Source: DATAXP01 sp036272935 (GTDB lineage: Bacteria; Planctomycetota; Planctomycetia; Pirellulales; PNKZ01). From it: a stretch of DNA of 64,000 nucleotides. Location of the stretch: positions 1-64,000 of the forward strand of contig DATAXP010000055.1 in the NCBI GenBank assembly GCA_036272935.1, written 5' to 3'. A program made the translations under genes and the position numbers. A model generated the notes under the pieces. That model saw nothing but the letters and a program-made list of their open reading frames with translations. It was not told the DNA's origin and searched no databases. Of the stretch, positions 26,986 to 37,727 are shown piece after piece. Each line of letters begins with the position of its first letter. Position 1 is the first letter of the stretch.

Positions 26986-28830
26986 ATGTTTCAATGCGTG
27001 TTGCGAGCGCCCGTGCGATGTTTCGCCTCGTGTGCTGCGCTGTTGCTGATGATCGCCGACGGTTCGATCGCTCGCGCGCAGGTACCGCCCTGGGGCCCCC
27101 CCGCCGCGCCCGCCGCGATTTCGGTAGCCGTGCTACCAACGACGACGGGAGTCGCGCAGGTCGCGGCGGGGAGCACCGCCGCAACGAACAGCGGTGTTTT
27201 CCCGGTTCCGGCGATTAGTACCGTCGCGGCTCAGCAGCCGTTCGATGCCCCGGCCCAAGGAGCAATCACGCCGCTGCCCGCGATCACGTCGCCACCGATG
27301 GGGTCCGACTTTGGATTCGGCGGATTGTTCGCCGCCGACACTGCGCCGACGCCGTCGATTTATCCCGGCAGCGCGGTGCCGATCCCGCCGTTGACCGGCA
27401 CCGGCAGTTTCACCATCGGCAGCGATCGATTGTTCTCAGGCAGTTGGACGAACGACGGCCCCGTGTGGCGAACGCAGAACGGCGACTTCACGTTCCACCC
27501 GCGGTTCATCAACCAGATGGACGTTATCGCAATGCACAGTCCGCCGCCGGGCGTCACGGCGCCGGGCGGGACGGGCACAGCCGACTCGGTCGACTTTCGC
27601 CGCTTGCGCTTCGGTAGCGACGGCACGATGTGGGAAACGATCGACTACGTGTTCGAGTTCGACCTGGCGCTGGCGCTGCAGAACTACGACCCAGCCAGCG
27701 GCGGCACGCCAATCAGCGGCCTGCGCCCCGGCGGCACGGTCGCAGGCGTCGCGCAAAACCAGGCAGGCAACACCGGCGGCGTGATCCAGCCGACCACGGT
27801 GTTCCTGGTGTTCAAAGATGTTCCGCTGCTAGGCAACATCCGTCCGGGCAACCAGCAGGATTGGATCAGCTTGGAACACATCGAGAGTGCGCGCTTCCTC
27901 GATTTCATGGAACGTGCGCCGATCATGGATGCCTTCAACGGCCCCAACAACAACGGCTACATGCCCGGCATCACCACGTACCGCACCTACTTCGATCAGA
28001 ACCTGGCGGTGCAGCTAGGTGTGTACAAGAACAACGCCTACGACTCGGGCTTCACGTACAATACCGGCGACAATAACTACGGCGCGGGAGGTCGTATCCA
28101 CTGCACGCCGTACTACGACGAGCCAACCAACGGCCGTTATTTGGTACACATTGGTTGCGGCGGCGAGTACCGTGGCTTCAACACCACGCCGTTCGCCAAC
28201 CAGGACGGCACGAACATCCGCATCCGCAGCCGCGGCGATCTGCGCACCACGGCGTCGACGCTCGACCCCAACTTCGCCGATACCGGCAACTTCTACTGCA
28301 CTGGCCAGGGCTTGCTCTGCCCCGAGATGGCCATCGTGTGGGGACCGTGGCTGTTCCAGGCCGAGTACGAAGAGTCGTACATGGTCGGCGCACAGGCCCA
28401 GAAAGGAACCGGTAGCCTGGGGAATGTCGCCTTCCGCGGCGGGTACGCCGAAGCACTGTACTTCCTCACGGGCGAGAACCGGCAGTACCAGCGGCTCTCG
28501 GGGGTGTTCGGCCGTGTCATTCCAAACCAGAACGCCTTCTGGACGCGCGGCGCAGGATTCAGCCGTGGCGCGTGGCAGGTCGGCCTACGCTACGACTGGC
28601 TCGACCTGAATTCGGGAGCCATCAACGGCGGACAGAACCAGGACATGACACTTGGCCTGAACTGGTTCCTCAACCCCAACGCCCGCATCCAGCTCAACTA
28701 TGTCGGAAGCTGGATCAACAACGCGGCTTCCGCCACGTACGCCGGCACCGTGTTCAGCCTCAACGGCTCGAGGTTCGTCGGCGAAGGCTACATCCAGACC
28801 GTCGGCACGCGGCTCGACTTCAATTTCTGA
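26986..28830 (+). CDS. OprO/OprP-like outer-membrane porin
   Basis: The protein is 614 aa from ATG 26986, giving a signal peptide (FASCAALLLMIADGSIARA). An Ala/Pro/Thr-rich segment of about 130 residues precedes the barrel. The barrel region has DFTFHPRFINQMDVI, VDFRRLRFGSDGTMWETIDYVFEFDLA, PTTVFLVFKDVPLLGNIRPGNQ and a C-terminal strand ending in aromatic Phe (GTRLDFNF), typical of a beta-barrel. It matches the phosphate-selective porin O/P family as recalled, which planctomycetes have in many copies. The solute is unknown, and the anion selectivity of OprP should not be assumed. Confidence 0.85.
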   Translation: MFQCVLRAPVRCFASCAALLLMIADGSIARAQVPPWGPPAAPAAISVAVLPTTTGVAQVAAGSTAATNSGVFPVPAISTVAAQQPFDAPAQGAITPLPAITSPPMGSDFGFGGLFAADTAPTPSIYPGSAVPIPPLTGTGSFTIGSDRLFSGSWTNDGPVWRTQNGDFTFHPRFINQMDVIAMHSPPPGVTAPGGTGTADSVDFRRLRFGSDGTMWETIDYVFEFDLALALQNYDPASGGTPISGLRPGGTVAGVAQNQAGNTGGVIQPTTVFLVFKDVPLLGNIRPGNQQDWISLEHIESARFLDFMERAPIMDAFNGPNNNGYMPGITTYRTYFDQNLAVQLGVYKNNAYDSGFTYNTGDNNYGAGGRIHCTPYYDEPTNGRYLVHIGCGGEYRGFNTTPFANQDGTNIRIRSRGDLRTTASTLDPNFADTGNFYCTGQGLLCPEMAIVWGPWLFQAEYEESYMVGAQAQKGTGSLGNVAFRGGYAEALYFLTGENRQYQRLSGVFGRVIPNQNAFWTRGAGFSRGAWQVGLRYDWLDLNSGAINGGQNQDMTLGLNWFLNPNARIQLNYVGSWINNAASATYAGTVFSLNGSRFVGEGYIQTVGTRLDFNF

Positions 28831-28851
28831 AGATTCGAAGTCGTCGGTTCG

Positions 28852-29946
28852 CTATTGCGCTTCGCAGACCACGCGGAAGCCGTAGCTGCAACCGCAGTTC
28901 GACGGCAAGTCGTTGTTTCGGCTTGCACAGCGTAGCGGCACAGGAGCATAGTTGAACCCGCCGCCGCGCAGTACGCGGGTTTTGCCTGCGGGCGGGCCAG
29001 CAGGATCGTCGGCCGAGGCGCTTTCGTAGGCGTGCTCGTCGTACCAATCGGAGCACCATTCCCACGCGTTGCCGTGCATGTCGTACAGGCCGAACGTGTT
29101 GGGGCGGAACTTGCCGACCGGTGCGGTCCATGCGTAACCATCGCGCCGGGCTAGGAACGGAAACGGAATCTCCGGACCAGTCTTTTTTCCCTGCACGTCG
29201 AACGAAGCGAAAATCGCGTTGGGCGTAACCGCCTTGCGATCTTGATCGGGGCCGTTGCCGTGACGTACCATCTCTTCTGGATCGTCGCCAAAGCTGTAGC
29301 GAGTGTTCGTGCCGGCGCGGCAGGCGTATTCCCACTCGGCCTCAGTCGGCAACCGATACTTCTTGCCCTCGGTCTTGCTCAGCCATTGACAGAAGGCGAC
29401 GGCGTCGTGCCACGAGACGTAGATGGCCGGATGATCGTAATCGATTGCCCAGCCTGGCGCCCAAGGACGAAAGGCGTTCGATTGCACAAGCTGTGCACTC
29501 TGATAGCCGAGCCGTGGCTTGCCGTCCCGCTCGATTTCGAGCTTGTGGCCGGCAGCGTGGTAGAACTCGAGGAACTGGCCGAGCGTCACCTCATGCTGTC
29601 CCATGTAAAACGGCTTGCTAATGCGCACCGCGTGACGCGGTAACTCGCCTTCAAGCCATGCCGCGCTGCAATACGGGAACTTCGCCAGCGTGTCGGTGCG
29701 GTCTTCCTCGGCGCCGCGCTGGAACTCGCCGGCCGGCACCAGCACCAGCTTCATGCCCATCGAATTGCGAACCGTTGTGATCACGGGCGTGGTTGCGACG
29801 TCGATAGCAACCTCGGGGCGAGCCGAGGCACTATTGGCCGCGACGATCGCGATGTTCTCGGCAACGACCTGCGAGCAGACGACGGTCGATACGAACACGG
29901 CCATAACCGTTGCTCGAAACGTTTGCGATGCGCCGGTTGCAATCAT
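28852..29946 (-). CDS. FGE/SUMF1-domain secreted protein
   Basis: The protein is 364 aa from ATG 29946, with a signal peptide (VMAVFVSTVVCSQVVA). The formylglycine-generating-enzyme fold is shown by SMGMKLVLVPAGEFQRG, QHEVTLGQFLEFY, PAIYVSWHDAVAFCQWLS, KYRLPTEAEWEYACRAGT, GLYDMHGNAWEWCSDWY and VLRGGGFN, ending in GFRVVCEA. True FGE uses two Cys after the GGS strand; here that part reads GGGFNYAPVPLRCASRNND with only one, so sulfatase activation is unlikely. Such proteins often bind ligands or modify unknown partners. It converges with the porin gene. Confidence 0.9.
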   Translation of the reverse strand: MIATGASQTFRATVMAVFVSTVVCSQVVAENIAIVAANSASARPEVAIDVATTPVITTVRNSMGMKLVLVPAGEFQRGAEEDRTDTLAKFPYCSAAWLEGELPRHAVRISKPFYMGQHEVTLGQFLEFYHAAGHKLEIERDGKPRLGYQSAQLVQSNAFRPWAPGWAIDYDHPAIYVSWHDAVAFCQWLSKTEGKKYRLPTEAEWEYACRAGTNTRYSFGDDPEEMVRHGNGPDQDRKAVTPNAIFASFDVQGKKTGPEIPFPFLARRDGYAWTAPVGKFRPNTFGLYDMHGNAWEWCSDWYDEHAYESASADDPAGPPAGKTRVLRGGGFNYAPVPLRCASRNNDLPSNCGCSYGFRVVCEAQ

Positions 29947-30154
29947 GGGATTCCCTAATTCGCGAGTGGCGGCGTCGTGCGATGCTTGGACGCCGATCGA
30001 CCGCGCTTCGCGATACCCTACAAGAGCCATGTTAGGGCAGAATTAGGGAATCTTTAGGGAAGTGTTAGCAACCGGAAATTCTGCGGCCGCAAAGAGATGC
30101 GCAGCCAGATGGATCCAATAACGTCGCACGCCGCTGCGAATCCCGGCAAGGAAG

Positions 30155-30229
<75 letters not shown>

Positions 30230-30348
30230 GGCATGTCGCAATCGATCGTAGCCGAAGCGCGGCTCGCAAGCGAGCCGGCTATTGATCTTCAGGTTTCAAA
30301 TCGAACCGGCCACCGACAATCTGCTCGTTCAGATTGAAACCGGAAGAT

Positions 30349-30453
30349 CGAGTTTGTACCAATTTATCGCCATCGGGTACAAAGTCGGCGCGCTCTGAGA
30401 GTGGCACGAGTTTGTACCCGTTACCCCGGGGGCCATGGTGGGGTACAAAGTCG
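30349..30453. repeat. Duplicated inverted TTTGTACC / GGTACAAA motif
   Basis: GAGTTTGTACC begins at 30349 and again at 30408. GGGTACAAAGTCG begins at 30375 and again at 30441. Each pair forms an inverted repeat with 8-9 bp arms, so the region holds two degenerate copies of one unit of about 60 bp. It lies in the 351-bp non-coding stretch between the tRNA and the next gene. No gene is supported there. Confidence 0.55.
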
Positions 30454-30580
30454 ATGGCCGACGCGGGGCTTGACCCACGGCGCCGCACGGGAATTAGTAC
30501 CCACCGGTGCCATTGCCACTCAAACCCAGGGGGCGATTTACTTTCTGAAGATCGATCAACGGCCGCTATACTATTGCACG

Positions 30581-31510
30581 ATGCTCAAGGTTGCGCTGAT
30601 CTTCGTGTTGGCTGCCCACCTGATGGCGGCCAATTTCGCGACGGCGGGGCCATTCTTCTGCCTGTGGTTGCAGCGGCGGCAAATGCCGTTGGCCGTGGGC
30701 CTCGCATCGTGGAGCATGGGGTCGCTTGGCGCGGCGATGGTGCTGGGGCTGGCGGCAGTTGGGCTGTTGGCGATCGGATATCCGGGGCCGTTGGCTGCTG
30801 GGTTCGGCAGTGTGCCCGAGTCACGATTGTGGTTCGGCGTGGTCGAGTTGGTGTTTTACTTCGCCTGCCTTGCGGGCTACTTGGCTGTCGCGCGGCGATC
30901 GAGCGACGCGAGTCGCGGTCGCCGATGGACGCTTGTTGTACTGGCCCTGCTGGCAGGGACCGACCTCGCCTATCATTTTCCACCGCTGTTTGCGGTGATT
31001 GGCATCCACACGCTGCGACCCGAGTCGGCAGCGCCGCCATCGTTCTTGGCTGCCATGCTTGAACCCGAAGCGCTTGCGTTGGCGCTCCACTTTCTCCTGG
31101 CGAGCGCAGTGGTTGGCGGGATCGTCGTGGCGTGGCTTGCTGCGGAGCGCGGCGTCGTGCGAGTGGCCGGTCGCGTGGCGTTGGCGGCGACAGTGTGCCA
31201 GTTTGCTTCGGGTGCATGGCTGCTGTTTGCGATATCGCACAAATCGCGCGACGCGCTATTGGGAGACAATCTGCTGGGGACGCTGTTGTTTGGCGCCGCC
31301 GTGGTCGGCTCGGTGTTGTTACTGCACAAGCTGGCCGAGATCGCCTGCGGCGATGGCGAGCGCCGCGAGACAGGGATTGCCGCCGCTTGGCTGGCCGCGG
31401 TGATTGTATCGATGACAGCGGCGCAGCAAGTGGTGCGATTTGCCGTGCTCGACCTGAGGGCGTCGCAGAAGACGATGGTTCAACGCCCATTGTTCGCGGA
31501 GTTGCCATGA
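30581..31510 (+). CDS. Multi-pass membrane protein of unknown function
   Basis: The protein is 309 aa from ATG 30581 (MLKVALIFVLAAHLMAANFATAGPFFCLWL). The frame extends upstream through the repeat region but that part is not hydrophobic and is rejected. About eight hydrophobic segments span the whole protein. His12 in the first helix and a His in ALALHFLLAS could bind haem or metal, but no family is recognised. It shares an ATGA overlap with the aldose-epimerase-like gene, so the two are translated together. Confidence 0.8.
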   Translation: MLKVALIFVLAAHLMAANFATAGPFFCLWLQRRQMPLAVGLASWSMGSLGAAMVLGLAAVGLLAIGYPGPLAAGFGSVPESRLWFGVVELVFYFACLAGYLAVARRSSDASRGRRWTLVVLALLAGTDLAYHFPPLFAVIGIHTLRPESAAPPSFLAAMLEPEALALALHFLLASAVVGGIVVAWLAAERGVVRVAGRVALAATVCQFASGAWLLFAISHKSRDALLGDNLLGTLLFGAAVVGSVLLLHKLAEIACGDGERRETGIAAAWLAAVIVSMTAAQQVVRFAVLDLRASQKTMVQRPLFAELP

Positions 31511-32484
31511 GCCGACTCGAAATCGTCAAGCTGGTCGATGCCGCCACCGGAAGCACGGCTGAGGTGCTGCCGGGATTGGGATTCAACTGCTTCCGTTACC
31601 GCCCCATGATCGACGGCACGACGATCGACGTGCTCTATTCGCCGCCAGACTTCGATACCGGGCAGCAGCGTCCTTCGCGCGGCGGCATTCCGCTGCTGTT
31701 CCCGTATCCGGGGCGAATCCGCGGGAAGATGCTGCATTGGCGGGGGCGCGACTACGCGCTCGACGGCGACGACACGCATGGCAACGCCATCCACGGATAC
31801 GCTCTCAACCGGCCGTGGCAGGTCGTCGAGCAGCAGCCGGCGCGTGTCGTCGGAAGGCTGCGAGGTTCGCAGGCCGTCGAGAACCTTCGCGAAAAGTGGC
31901 CGGCCGATTTTGAGCTCACGGTCACCTACGCGCTGGGCAGCGATCGGTTTGCCGCGACCATCGAGATTCGGAATCCCGACGATCGGCCGCTGCCGTTTGG
32001 CTTCGGGATGCACCCGTGGTTTCGCGTTCCATTGGTCGCTGGTGGCGACGCGGCGAACTGTGTGGTGCGCGTTCCGGTGCGCGAGCGCTGGGTGCTCGAG
32101 GACATGCTTCCCAGCGGCGGCCGCGAAGAGGCAAGCGGGAATTACGACCTGGCCGATGGGCGGCGGTTCGCCGATTGCCAATTGGACGACGTGTTCACGG
32201 GGCTGTTCGCGGCGACGCCGGGCAGCGACTACCGCGCGACGCTCGATGATCTGGCCGTGGGGCTGCGCGTGGCGATCACGTTCGGCCAGCAGTTCACGCA
32301 GTGCGTGGTGTTCACCCCGCCGCACCGCGAAGCAGTGTGTATCGAGCCATACACTGCTGTCCCAAATGCGCCGGAACTCGCCGAGCGCGGCATCGACACG
32401 GGACTGCGCGTGCTGGAGCCCGGGGCGAGCGTGCGACTGGGCGTGGTCATTTCGATCGATCGCATGTCGGCCGGCAGCGCATGA
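31507..32484 (+). CDS. Aldose 1-epimerase family protein
   Basis: The protein is 325 aa from ATG 31507. Galactose-mutarotase-like proteins interconvert alpha and beta anomers of free sugars or sugar phosphates. Expected residues are seen: GGIPLLFPYPGRI, His in GNAIHGYALNRPW, the catalytic His in GFGMHPWFRVP, Asp in CQLDDVFTGL, and the Glu base in CIEPYTAVPNAP. It is coupled to the membrane protein upstream by an ATGA overlap. The combination suggests a sugar-handling unit, but the sugar is unknown. Confidence 0.93.
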   Translation: MSRLEIVKLVDAATGSTAEVLPGLGFNCFRYRPMIDGTTIDVLYSPPDFDTGQQRPSRGGIPLLFPYPGRIRGKMLHWRGRDYALDGDDTHGNAIHGYALNRPWQVVEQQPARVVGRLRGSQAVENLREKWPADFELTVTYALGSDRFAATIEIRNPDDRPLPFGFGMHPWFRVPLVAGGDAANCVVRVPVRERWVLEDMLPSGGREEASGNYDLADGRRFADCQLDDVFTGLFAATPGSDYRATLDDLAVGLRVAITFGQQFTQCVVFTPPHREAVCIEPYTAVPNAPELAERGIDTGLRVLEPGASVRLGVVISIDRMSAGSA

Positions 32485-32521
32485 AAAAAGCCGCTTCCAC
32501 TGGTTCGATGGAAGCGGCTCT
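32484..32521 (-). terminator. Terminator between converging genes
   Basis: An 11-bp perfect stem (32489-32499 with 32509-32519) encloses a 9-base loop. On the minus strand it is followed by a run of six T, making a strong terminator for the cytochrome c gene. On the plus strand it immediately follows the epimerase stop codon and may also end that transcript. Confidence 0.8.
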
Positions 32522-32555
32522 TGAAAGCGAACATTTGCTTGTCACTGCGGAGCGA

Positions 32556-32930
32556 TCACGGACTGGCCGGCAGCTTGCCGTCCTTGATGATCTCGCCGTA
32601 GGTTTTGCCGCTGGGGCTCTTTTCGTCCTCGGCCTTGGCCAGCGCGGCGTTGATGGCTTCCGTATCCTTGATATCTTTCTTCGGATCGGGCAAATTCTTG
32701 CCGAAGGCCTTGCCGTAGTCGTTGCGGACCTTCTTGCTTTCTGCGCCGTGGCAGACGCCGCACTTCTTCACGGCTTCAGCAGCCGCGGTGAGGCTGGGGT
32801 ACTTCGCCAGGAATGCCTTGGAATAGGCGGGGCGCGCTTGAGCCGAGTTGCCGCCGACGTGCAGCACGGAGCCGACGAGCGCGGCACCGAGGAACGCGAC
32901 GCCCCCGGCCTTCAAAACCAGATTCTTCAT
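32556..32930 (-). CDS. Small exported mono-haem cytochrome c-like protein
   Basis: The protein is 124 aa from ATG 32930, which has GGGAG eight bases upstream. The signal peptide (LKAGGVAFLGAALVGSVLHVGG, cleavage near AQARP) is followed by one haem-binding CGVCH near residue 58. No obvious distal Met motif is seen, but Lys/Asp-rich segments follow, for example NDYGKAFGKNLPDPKKDIKD. It is probably a periplasmic electron carrier of a planctomycete type. It is followed by its own terminator. Confidence 0.85.
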   Translation of the reverse strand: MKNLVLKAGGVAFLGAALVGSVLHVGGNSAQARPAYSKAFLAKYPSLTAAAEAVKKCGVCHGAESKKVRNDYGKAFGKNLPDPKKDIKDTEAINAALAKAEDEKSPSGKTYGEIIKDGKLPASP

Positions 32931-33230
32931 GCACAGTTCTCCCAAATGCGTGTTCCGAAAAACCTAGCGGCCTGGAAGCGTGAGCACCGGTGCGTCCACT
33001 ACGTGTGAACGGCGTACGTCCCTCGTACGACCGATTCACGCCAGCCGCCACGGCATAAGTAAAGTCCGCGCAATAGCGCGTGTCAAGCAAGGGGGCGTGC
33101 AAACTGCATTTCGGAGAACCATCGCCCCAGGGCGGTCGATTTCGCCCCCGCCGCGGGTTACATTGCAAGATGCCGACTCGGTCGGTCTTCGTGCCATGGC
33201 AAGGCGGCCGCAATCCTTCGAGGTCGATTC
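32931..33230. other. Intergenic region between divergent genes
   Basis: These 300 bp separate the cytochrome c gene (minus) and a secreted protein gene (plus), and should carry promoters for both. No RNA gene, repeat or coding frame is supported. Confidence 0.3.
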
Positions 33231-33887
33231 ATGGGTACTATTTTACGACTCGTCGCGTTCAGCGCGTTCGCTGCGGCCAGCGGCATGCTGGGCAGCAATC
33301 CGGCGAGCGCGCAGATGTACTACCGGTATCCCTACTATTCGTTCATGTACAGGCCCCAGAATTACTACATACCGCCGGCGTTCATGCCACCGGCATACCT
33401 GCCTTCGACGAACGGCTTTGCGTATCGGCCCGCGCCGTTATCGCCTGATCCCGACCAGGCGATGGCCGAGGATCAGGCGGCGCGGCGATTCCTCGAACTC
33501 GAACAGCCCGGCCCCACGCTGCCGCAATACCAGAACACGATCGAGCAAGCCGCGGCCATGCACGATCGGGCGATCGCGGCGCGGGCGGCTGCCCATCGGC
33601 TCACCGTCGTCCAATTCGACCGCGTTCACAACGTCATCATGTGGCCGCTGGTGCTGCGGTCACCGAAGTACGATGCCCTGCGATTCAAGCTCGACAAGCT
33701 GTTCCACGATCGCACGCCGCAAAACAGCGGCGAAGGCTCGGTGAATGAGAAGGCGATCGACGCGACATGCCAGGAGATGGAAGCGCTGCTGAAGACCGAG
33801 ATCAAAGAACTGCCGCCGATGGACTTCATCGACACGCAACAGTTCATCCACAGCCTGGCGTATGAGGCGCGGTTTCCGGTGAAATAG
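33231..33887 (+). CDS. Secreted Tyr/Pro-rich hypothetical protein
   Basis: The protein is 218 aa. A signal peptide (LRLVAFSAFAAASGMLGSNPASA) precedes a segment of about 50 residues dominated by Tyr, Pro and Met (QMYYRYPYYSFMYRPQNYYI). The rest (residues about 75-218) is mainly helical with many charged residues, for example QNTIEQAAAMHDRAIAARAAAH. No family is recognised. The Tyr/Pro segment resembles surface-exposed or adhesive low-complexity tracts, which is inference. Confidence 0.75.
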   Translation: MGTILRLVAFSAFAAASGMLGSNPASAQMYYRYPYYSFMYRPQNYYIPPAFMPPAYLPSTNGFAYRPAPLSPDPDQAMAEDQAARRFLELEQPGPTLPQYQNTIEQAAAMHDRAIAARAAAHRLTVVQFDRVHNVIMWPLVLRSPKYDALRFKLDKLFHDRTPQNSGEGSVNEKAIDATCQEMEALLKTEIKELPPMDFIDTQQFIHSLAYEARFPVK

Positions 33888-33891
33888 CGGA

Positions 33892-35067
33892 CTACTCGGA
33901 CGCCTTTGGCAAGACCGCGTGTGGCGTGCTCACGACTGCGCCGCGCACGTCGGTGATCGCCAAAAAATAAGCCAATGGCCGCTCGGCGGGCAAGGTAACG
34001 CGTACGAAGCCCTCTTCGACCCTTGCGGGGACGTTCTTCCAAGTACGGCGAATCCAAGGGCCGGTACCACTGGTGAAGTACAGCAAGGCGGAAGTAATCG
34101 GCACTGCCGTGGTAAATCTCGCTTCCACCGCGCCGTCGGCCGTCTGCATTGCCTCAAGGCGCGCTAGCCCTTTCTCTCGTTTCAGTGCGGCGTCAACGAA
34201 GATGGCTTGCTCGGACCAAGGTCGGACTTCAGGTGGTTTCGACGAAATCTTGGGGCGGATCGAGAGCCAAACGTGACCGGGAACGGTCTGATAACAAGTT
34301 TGCAGCACGTCGAACGGCGAACCGAACTCGTATGCGGTCGCGAAGAACAAGATTGGACATCGTACTTGGCGCAAATACCGCTGCGTATCGAACCATTTTT
34401 TGAGGCCCTCCAGATTCTTCGGACCAGGCTTCAGGAACCGCTGCATGCCATCGGTCCCTTCGCGCAAAAAATCGCAGCAACCGTCAGCTACCGCAACTTT
34501 CACGCGATCATCAATGCCGGCCACGACGCATGTCAGATATCCATCGCCGACGACGCCAATTCGTTCCCGATCAACCTCGTTCAAGCCTGTCAGCAAGGAC
34601 AAAGCTCGCACCGTGTCGGAAACCGCATGATACGCTTGCGTATTCCCGACGTCCTCGTCCGTGAACACGCGCAATTTGCGATCTGCCAATTCAATCGGCC
34701 CACCATCGGGCAAGCGCCCACCGTTATAGGCGTTGACCATTAACGATATGTAGCCGAGTTTCGCCCACCCGTTTGCCTCGAAGGTAAACGCTCCACCTCG
34801 GCCGGTCACCACCACGGCGGGAAACGGACCTTTCCCTTCCGGTTGAGCCAAGTACGCTTTGACGCGCGTGGGTTTACCGTGCAACGGTTCGCCCTGAAAC
34901 AGAATCTCATCGCAGCCGTCGAGGCCATCGCCACGCGAATACTCAGGAGGCGAAGCTAGCTCGACCATGTTCCAAGGGCCGGTGTCGCGCGGTGAGTCGG
35001 CGGCACTTGCTTGAGCTGCGACGATGCAACCTAACAGAAGAAACTGTGGCAATTTTAGAAGGTTCAT
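33892..35067 (-). CDS. Exported alpha/beta-hydrolase-like protein lacking the Ser nucleophile
   Basis: The protein is 391 aa from ATG 35067 (signal MNLLKLPQFLLLGCIVAAQASA). The N-terminal part has PEGKGPFPAVVVTGRGG and YISLMVNAYNGG, as in acetyl-xylan-esterase and dienelactone-hydrolase relatives. The nucleophile elbow should read like RIGVTGGSQGG; here it is RIGVVGDGYLT, so Ser is missing. DDRVKVAV and CPILFFATAYEF follow as in the family. The C-terminal quarter (about 300-391) is an extra beta-rich part as seen in PhoPQ-regulated-type proteins. It is either a pseudoenzyme or uses another residue. Composition is more AT-rich than the neighbouring groEL. Confidence 0.75.
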   Translation of the reverse strand: MNLLKLPQFLLLGCIVAAQASAADSPRDTGPWNMVELASPPEYSRGDGLDGCDEILFQGEPLHGKPTRVKAYLAQPEGKGPFPAVVVTGRGGAFTFEANGWAKLGYISLMVNAYNGGRLPDGGPIELADRKLRVFTDEDVGNTQAYHAVSDTVRALSLLTGLNEVDRERIGVVGDGYLTCVVAGIDDRVKVAVADGCCDFLREGTDGMQRFLKPGPKNLEGLKKWFDTQRYLRQVRCPILFFATAYEFGSPFDVLQTCYQTVPGHVWLSIRPKISSKPPEVRPWSEQAIFVDAALKREKGLARLEAMQTADGAVEARFTTAVPITSALLYFTSGTGPWIRRTWKNVPARVEEGFVRVTLPAERPLAYFLAITDVRGAVVSTPHAVLPKASE

Positions 35068-35140
35068 GTGATTCTCGATGAACCGATGTTTCAGGTTACC
35101 GGTCGTACCCGGCAATCCGGCCGTGCTTGATCTATATCAA

Positions 35141-35182
35141 AGAAAAAGCCCGGCGGACACACATCGCGTCCGCCGGGCTTGC
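35141..35182 (-). terminator. groESL terminator
   Basis: A 13-bp perfect stem (35146-35158 with 35168-35180) is followed on the minus strand by TTTTT-C-TTT, about 35 bases after the groEL stop. It should end the groESL transcript. Confidence 0.85.
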
Positions 35183-35216
35183 AATTTCCGGCTCACTGCG
35201 AATTGCTAACCGCTGC

Positions 35217-36836
<1,620 letters not shown>

Positions 36837-36882
36837 GGGGAATGTGTCTCCTGAATACCGTTAATACATTGGTGTGTTGGAA

Positions 36883-36944
36883 GCCCAGGGCAGGCTGGCA
36901 GCGGCTACTGCCAAGGCGACCCGGGTTGCCAGCCTGCCCTGGGC
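36883..36944. repeat. Inverted repeat in the groES-groEL spacer
   Basis: Perfect 18-bp arms (36883-36900 and 36927-36944) of sequence GCCCAGGGCAGGCTGGCA and its complement enclose 26 bases. The outer eight bases are shared with the repeat at 41943-42008. As RNA it would make a strong hairpin between groES and groEL and could alter their relative expression. Confidence 0.75.
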
Positions 36945-36955
36945 GTTTGAATGCG

Positions 36956-37297
36956 TTACCCTTCGATGACCGCGAGGATGTCGTCCTCGCGCATGAGCAG
37001 CAGTTCCTGGTCGTTGGTGCTAAACGGAACTACCTCGCCGGCGTACGAGGTGAACAGGACGCGATCGCCCACCTTCACTTGGCTCTTGCTGCGCTTACCG
37101 TTGTCCAGCAGCTTGCCGTCGCCGATGCTGACGACCTTGCCGCGGGCTGGCTTGTTCTTGGCGCTATCGGGCAGGACGATGCCGCCGGCGGTCTTCGATT
37201 CCGACTCCTCGCGCTGAACCACCACGCGATCGCCCAACGGCTGCAACTTAACCGGGCCCTTGGCCGCCTTTTTCTTTTCCTTCATGCCGACTGACAT
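36956..37297 (-). CDS. groES: Co-chaperonin GroES
   Basis: The protein is 113 aa. GroES caps GroEL. The core begins VKLQPLGDRVVVQREESESKTAGGIVLPDSAKNKP, the mobile loop region, and ends with DDILAVIEG. The N terminus has about 15 extra Lys-rich residues (MSVGMKEKKKAAKGP). ATG 37286 (MKEKKK) is a possible later start. GGAGG lies about nine bases before ATG 37297. No CIRCE-type operator is seen in the upstream 150 bp. Confidence 0.95.
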   Translation of the reverse strand: MSVGMKEKKKAAKGPVKLQPLGDRVVVQREESESKTAGGIVLPDSAKNKPARGKVVSIGDGKLLDNGKRSKSQVKVGDRVLFTSYAGEVVPFSTNDQELLLMREDDILAVIEG

Positions 37298-37727
37298 TGC
37301 TCGCTAGCCTCCAAGAAGTGCTGAAACAACGGATGTTAGTTTTGGGTTGACGGCGCGTGGTACTGCCATTTCGGCGTGCGCGCCACGGACGTGCGGAGGA
37401 ACTAGCAACCAGCGGGCCAATTAAGCACCTCATATTGCAAGTTATTGATAGACAAAGTGTTGCGTTTCATCAAATCGTCATTGGCTCGTCGCCACCAATC
37501 TGCGAGAAGACTGCCAATCTGACACCGACCTCCCGGGGACCGCACGATCGCTACGGGCTGAACTTTTTCCGCGACCTTGTCTCCTTTTTTCACCATTCCA
37601 TGTTGTCTAATCGCCGCATGTTGCCAAAACGCATGCTACGGTTCCTTCGAGGCGAACTATCGGCGGCCGTCGGGCCGCATCGTCGACAGGAGCATGCTCC
37701 GCCATCCCCGGGCGGAGCGCAGCGACC
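37298..37727. other. Divergent intergenic region, groES / DUF11 lipoprotein
   Basis: This 430-bp stretch holds the groESL promoter (reading left) and that of the DUF11 gene (reading right). It contains an AT-rich patch at about 37429-37485, the likeliest promoter area. No inverted repeat of the heat-shock CIRCE type and no coding frame are convincing. Confidence 0.4.

Noticed and set aside
37298..37450. CIRCE-type heat-shock operator upstream of groES
   Set aside because: No TTAGCACTC and spaced complement was found on reading. Another regulator may be used.
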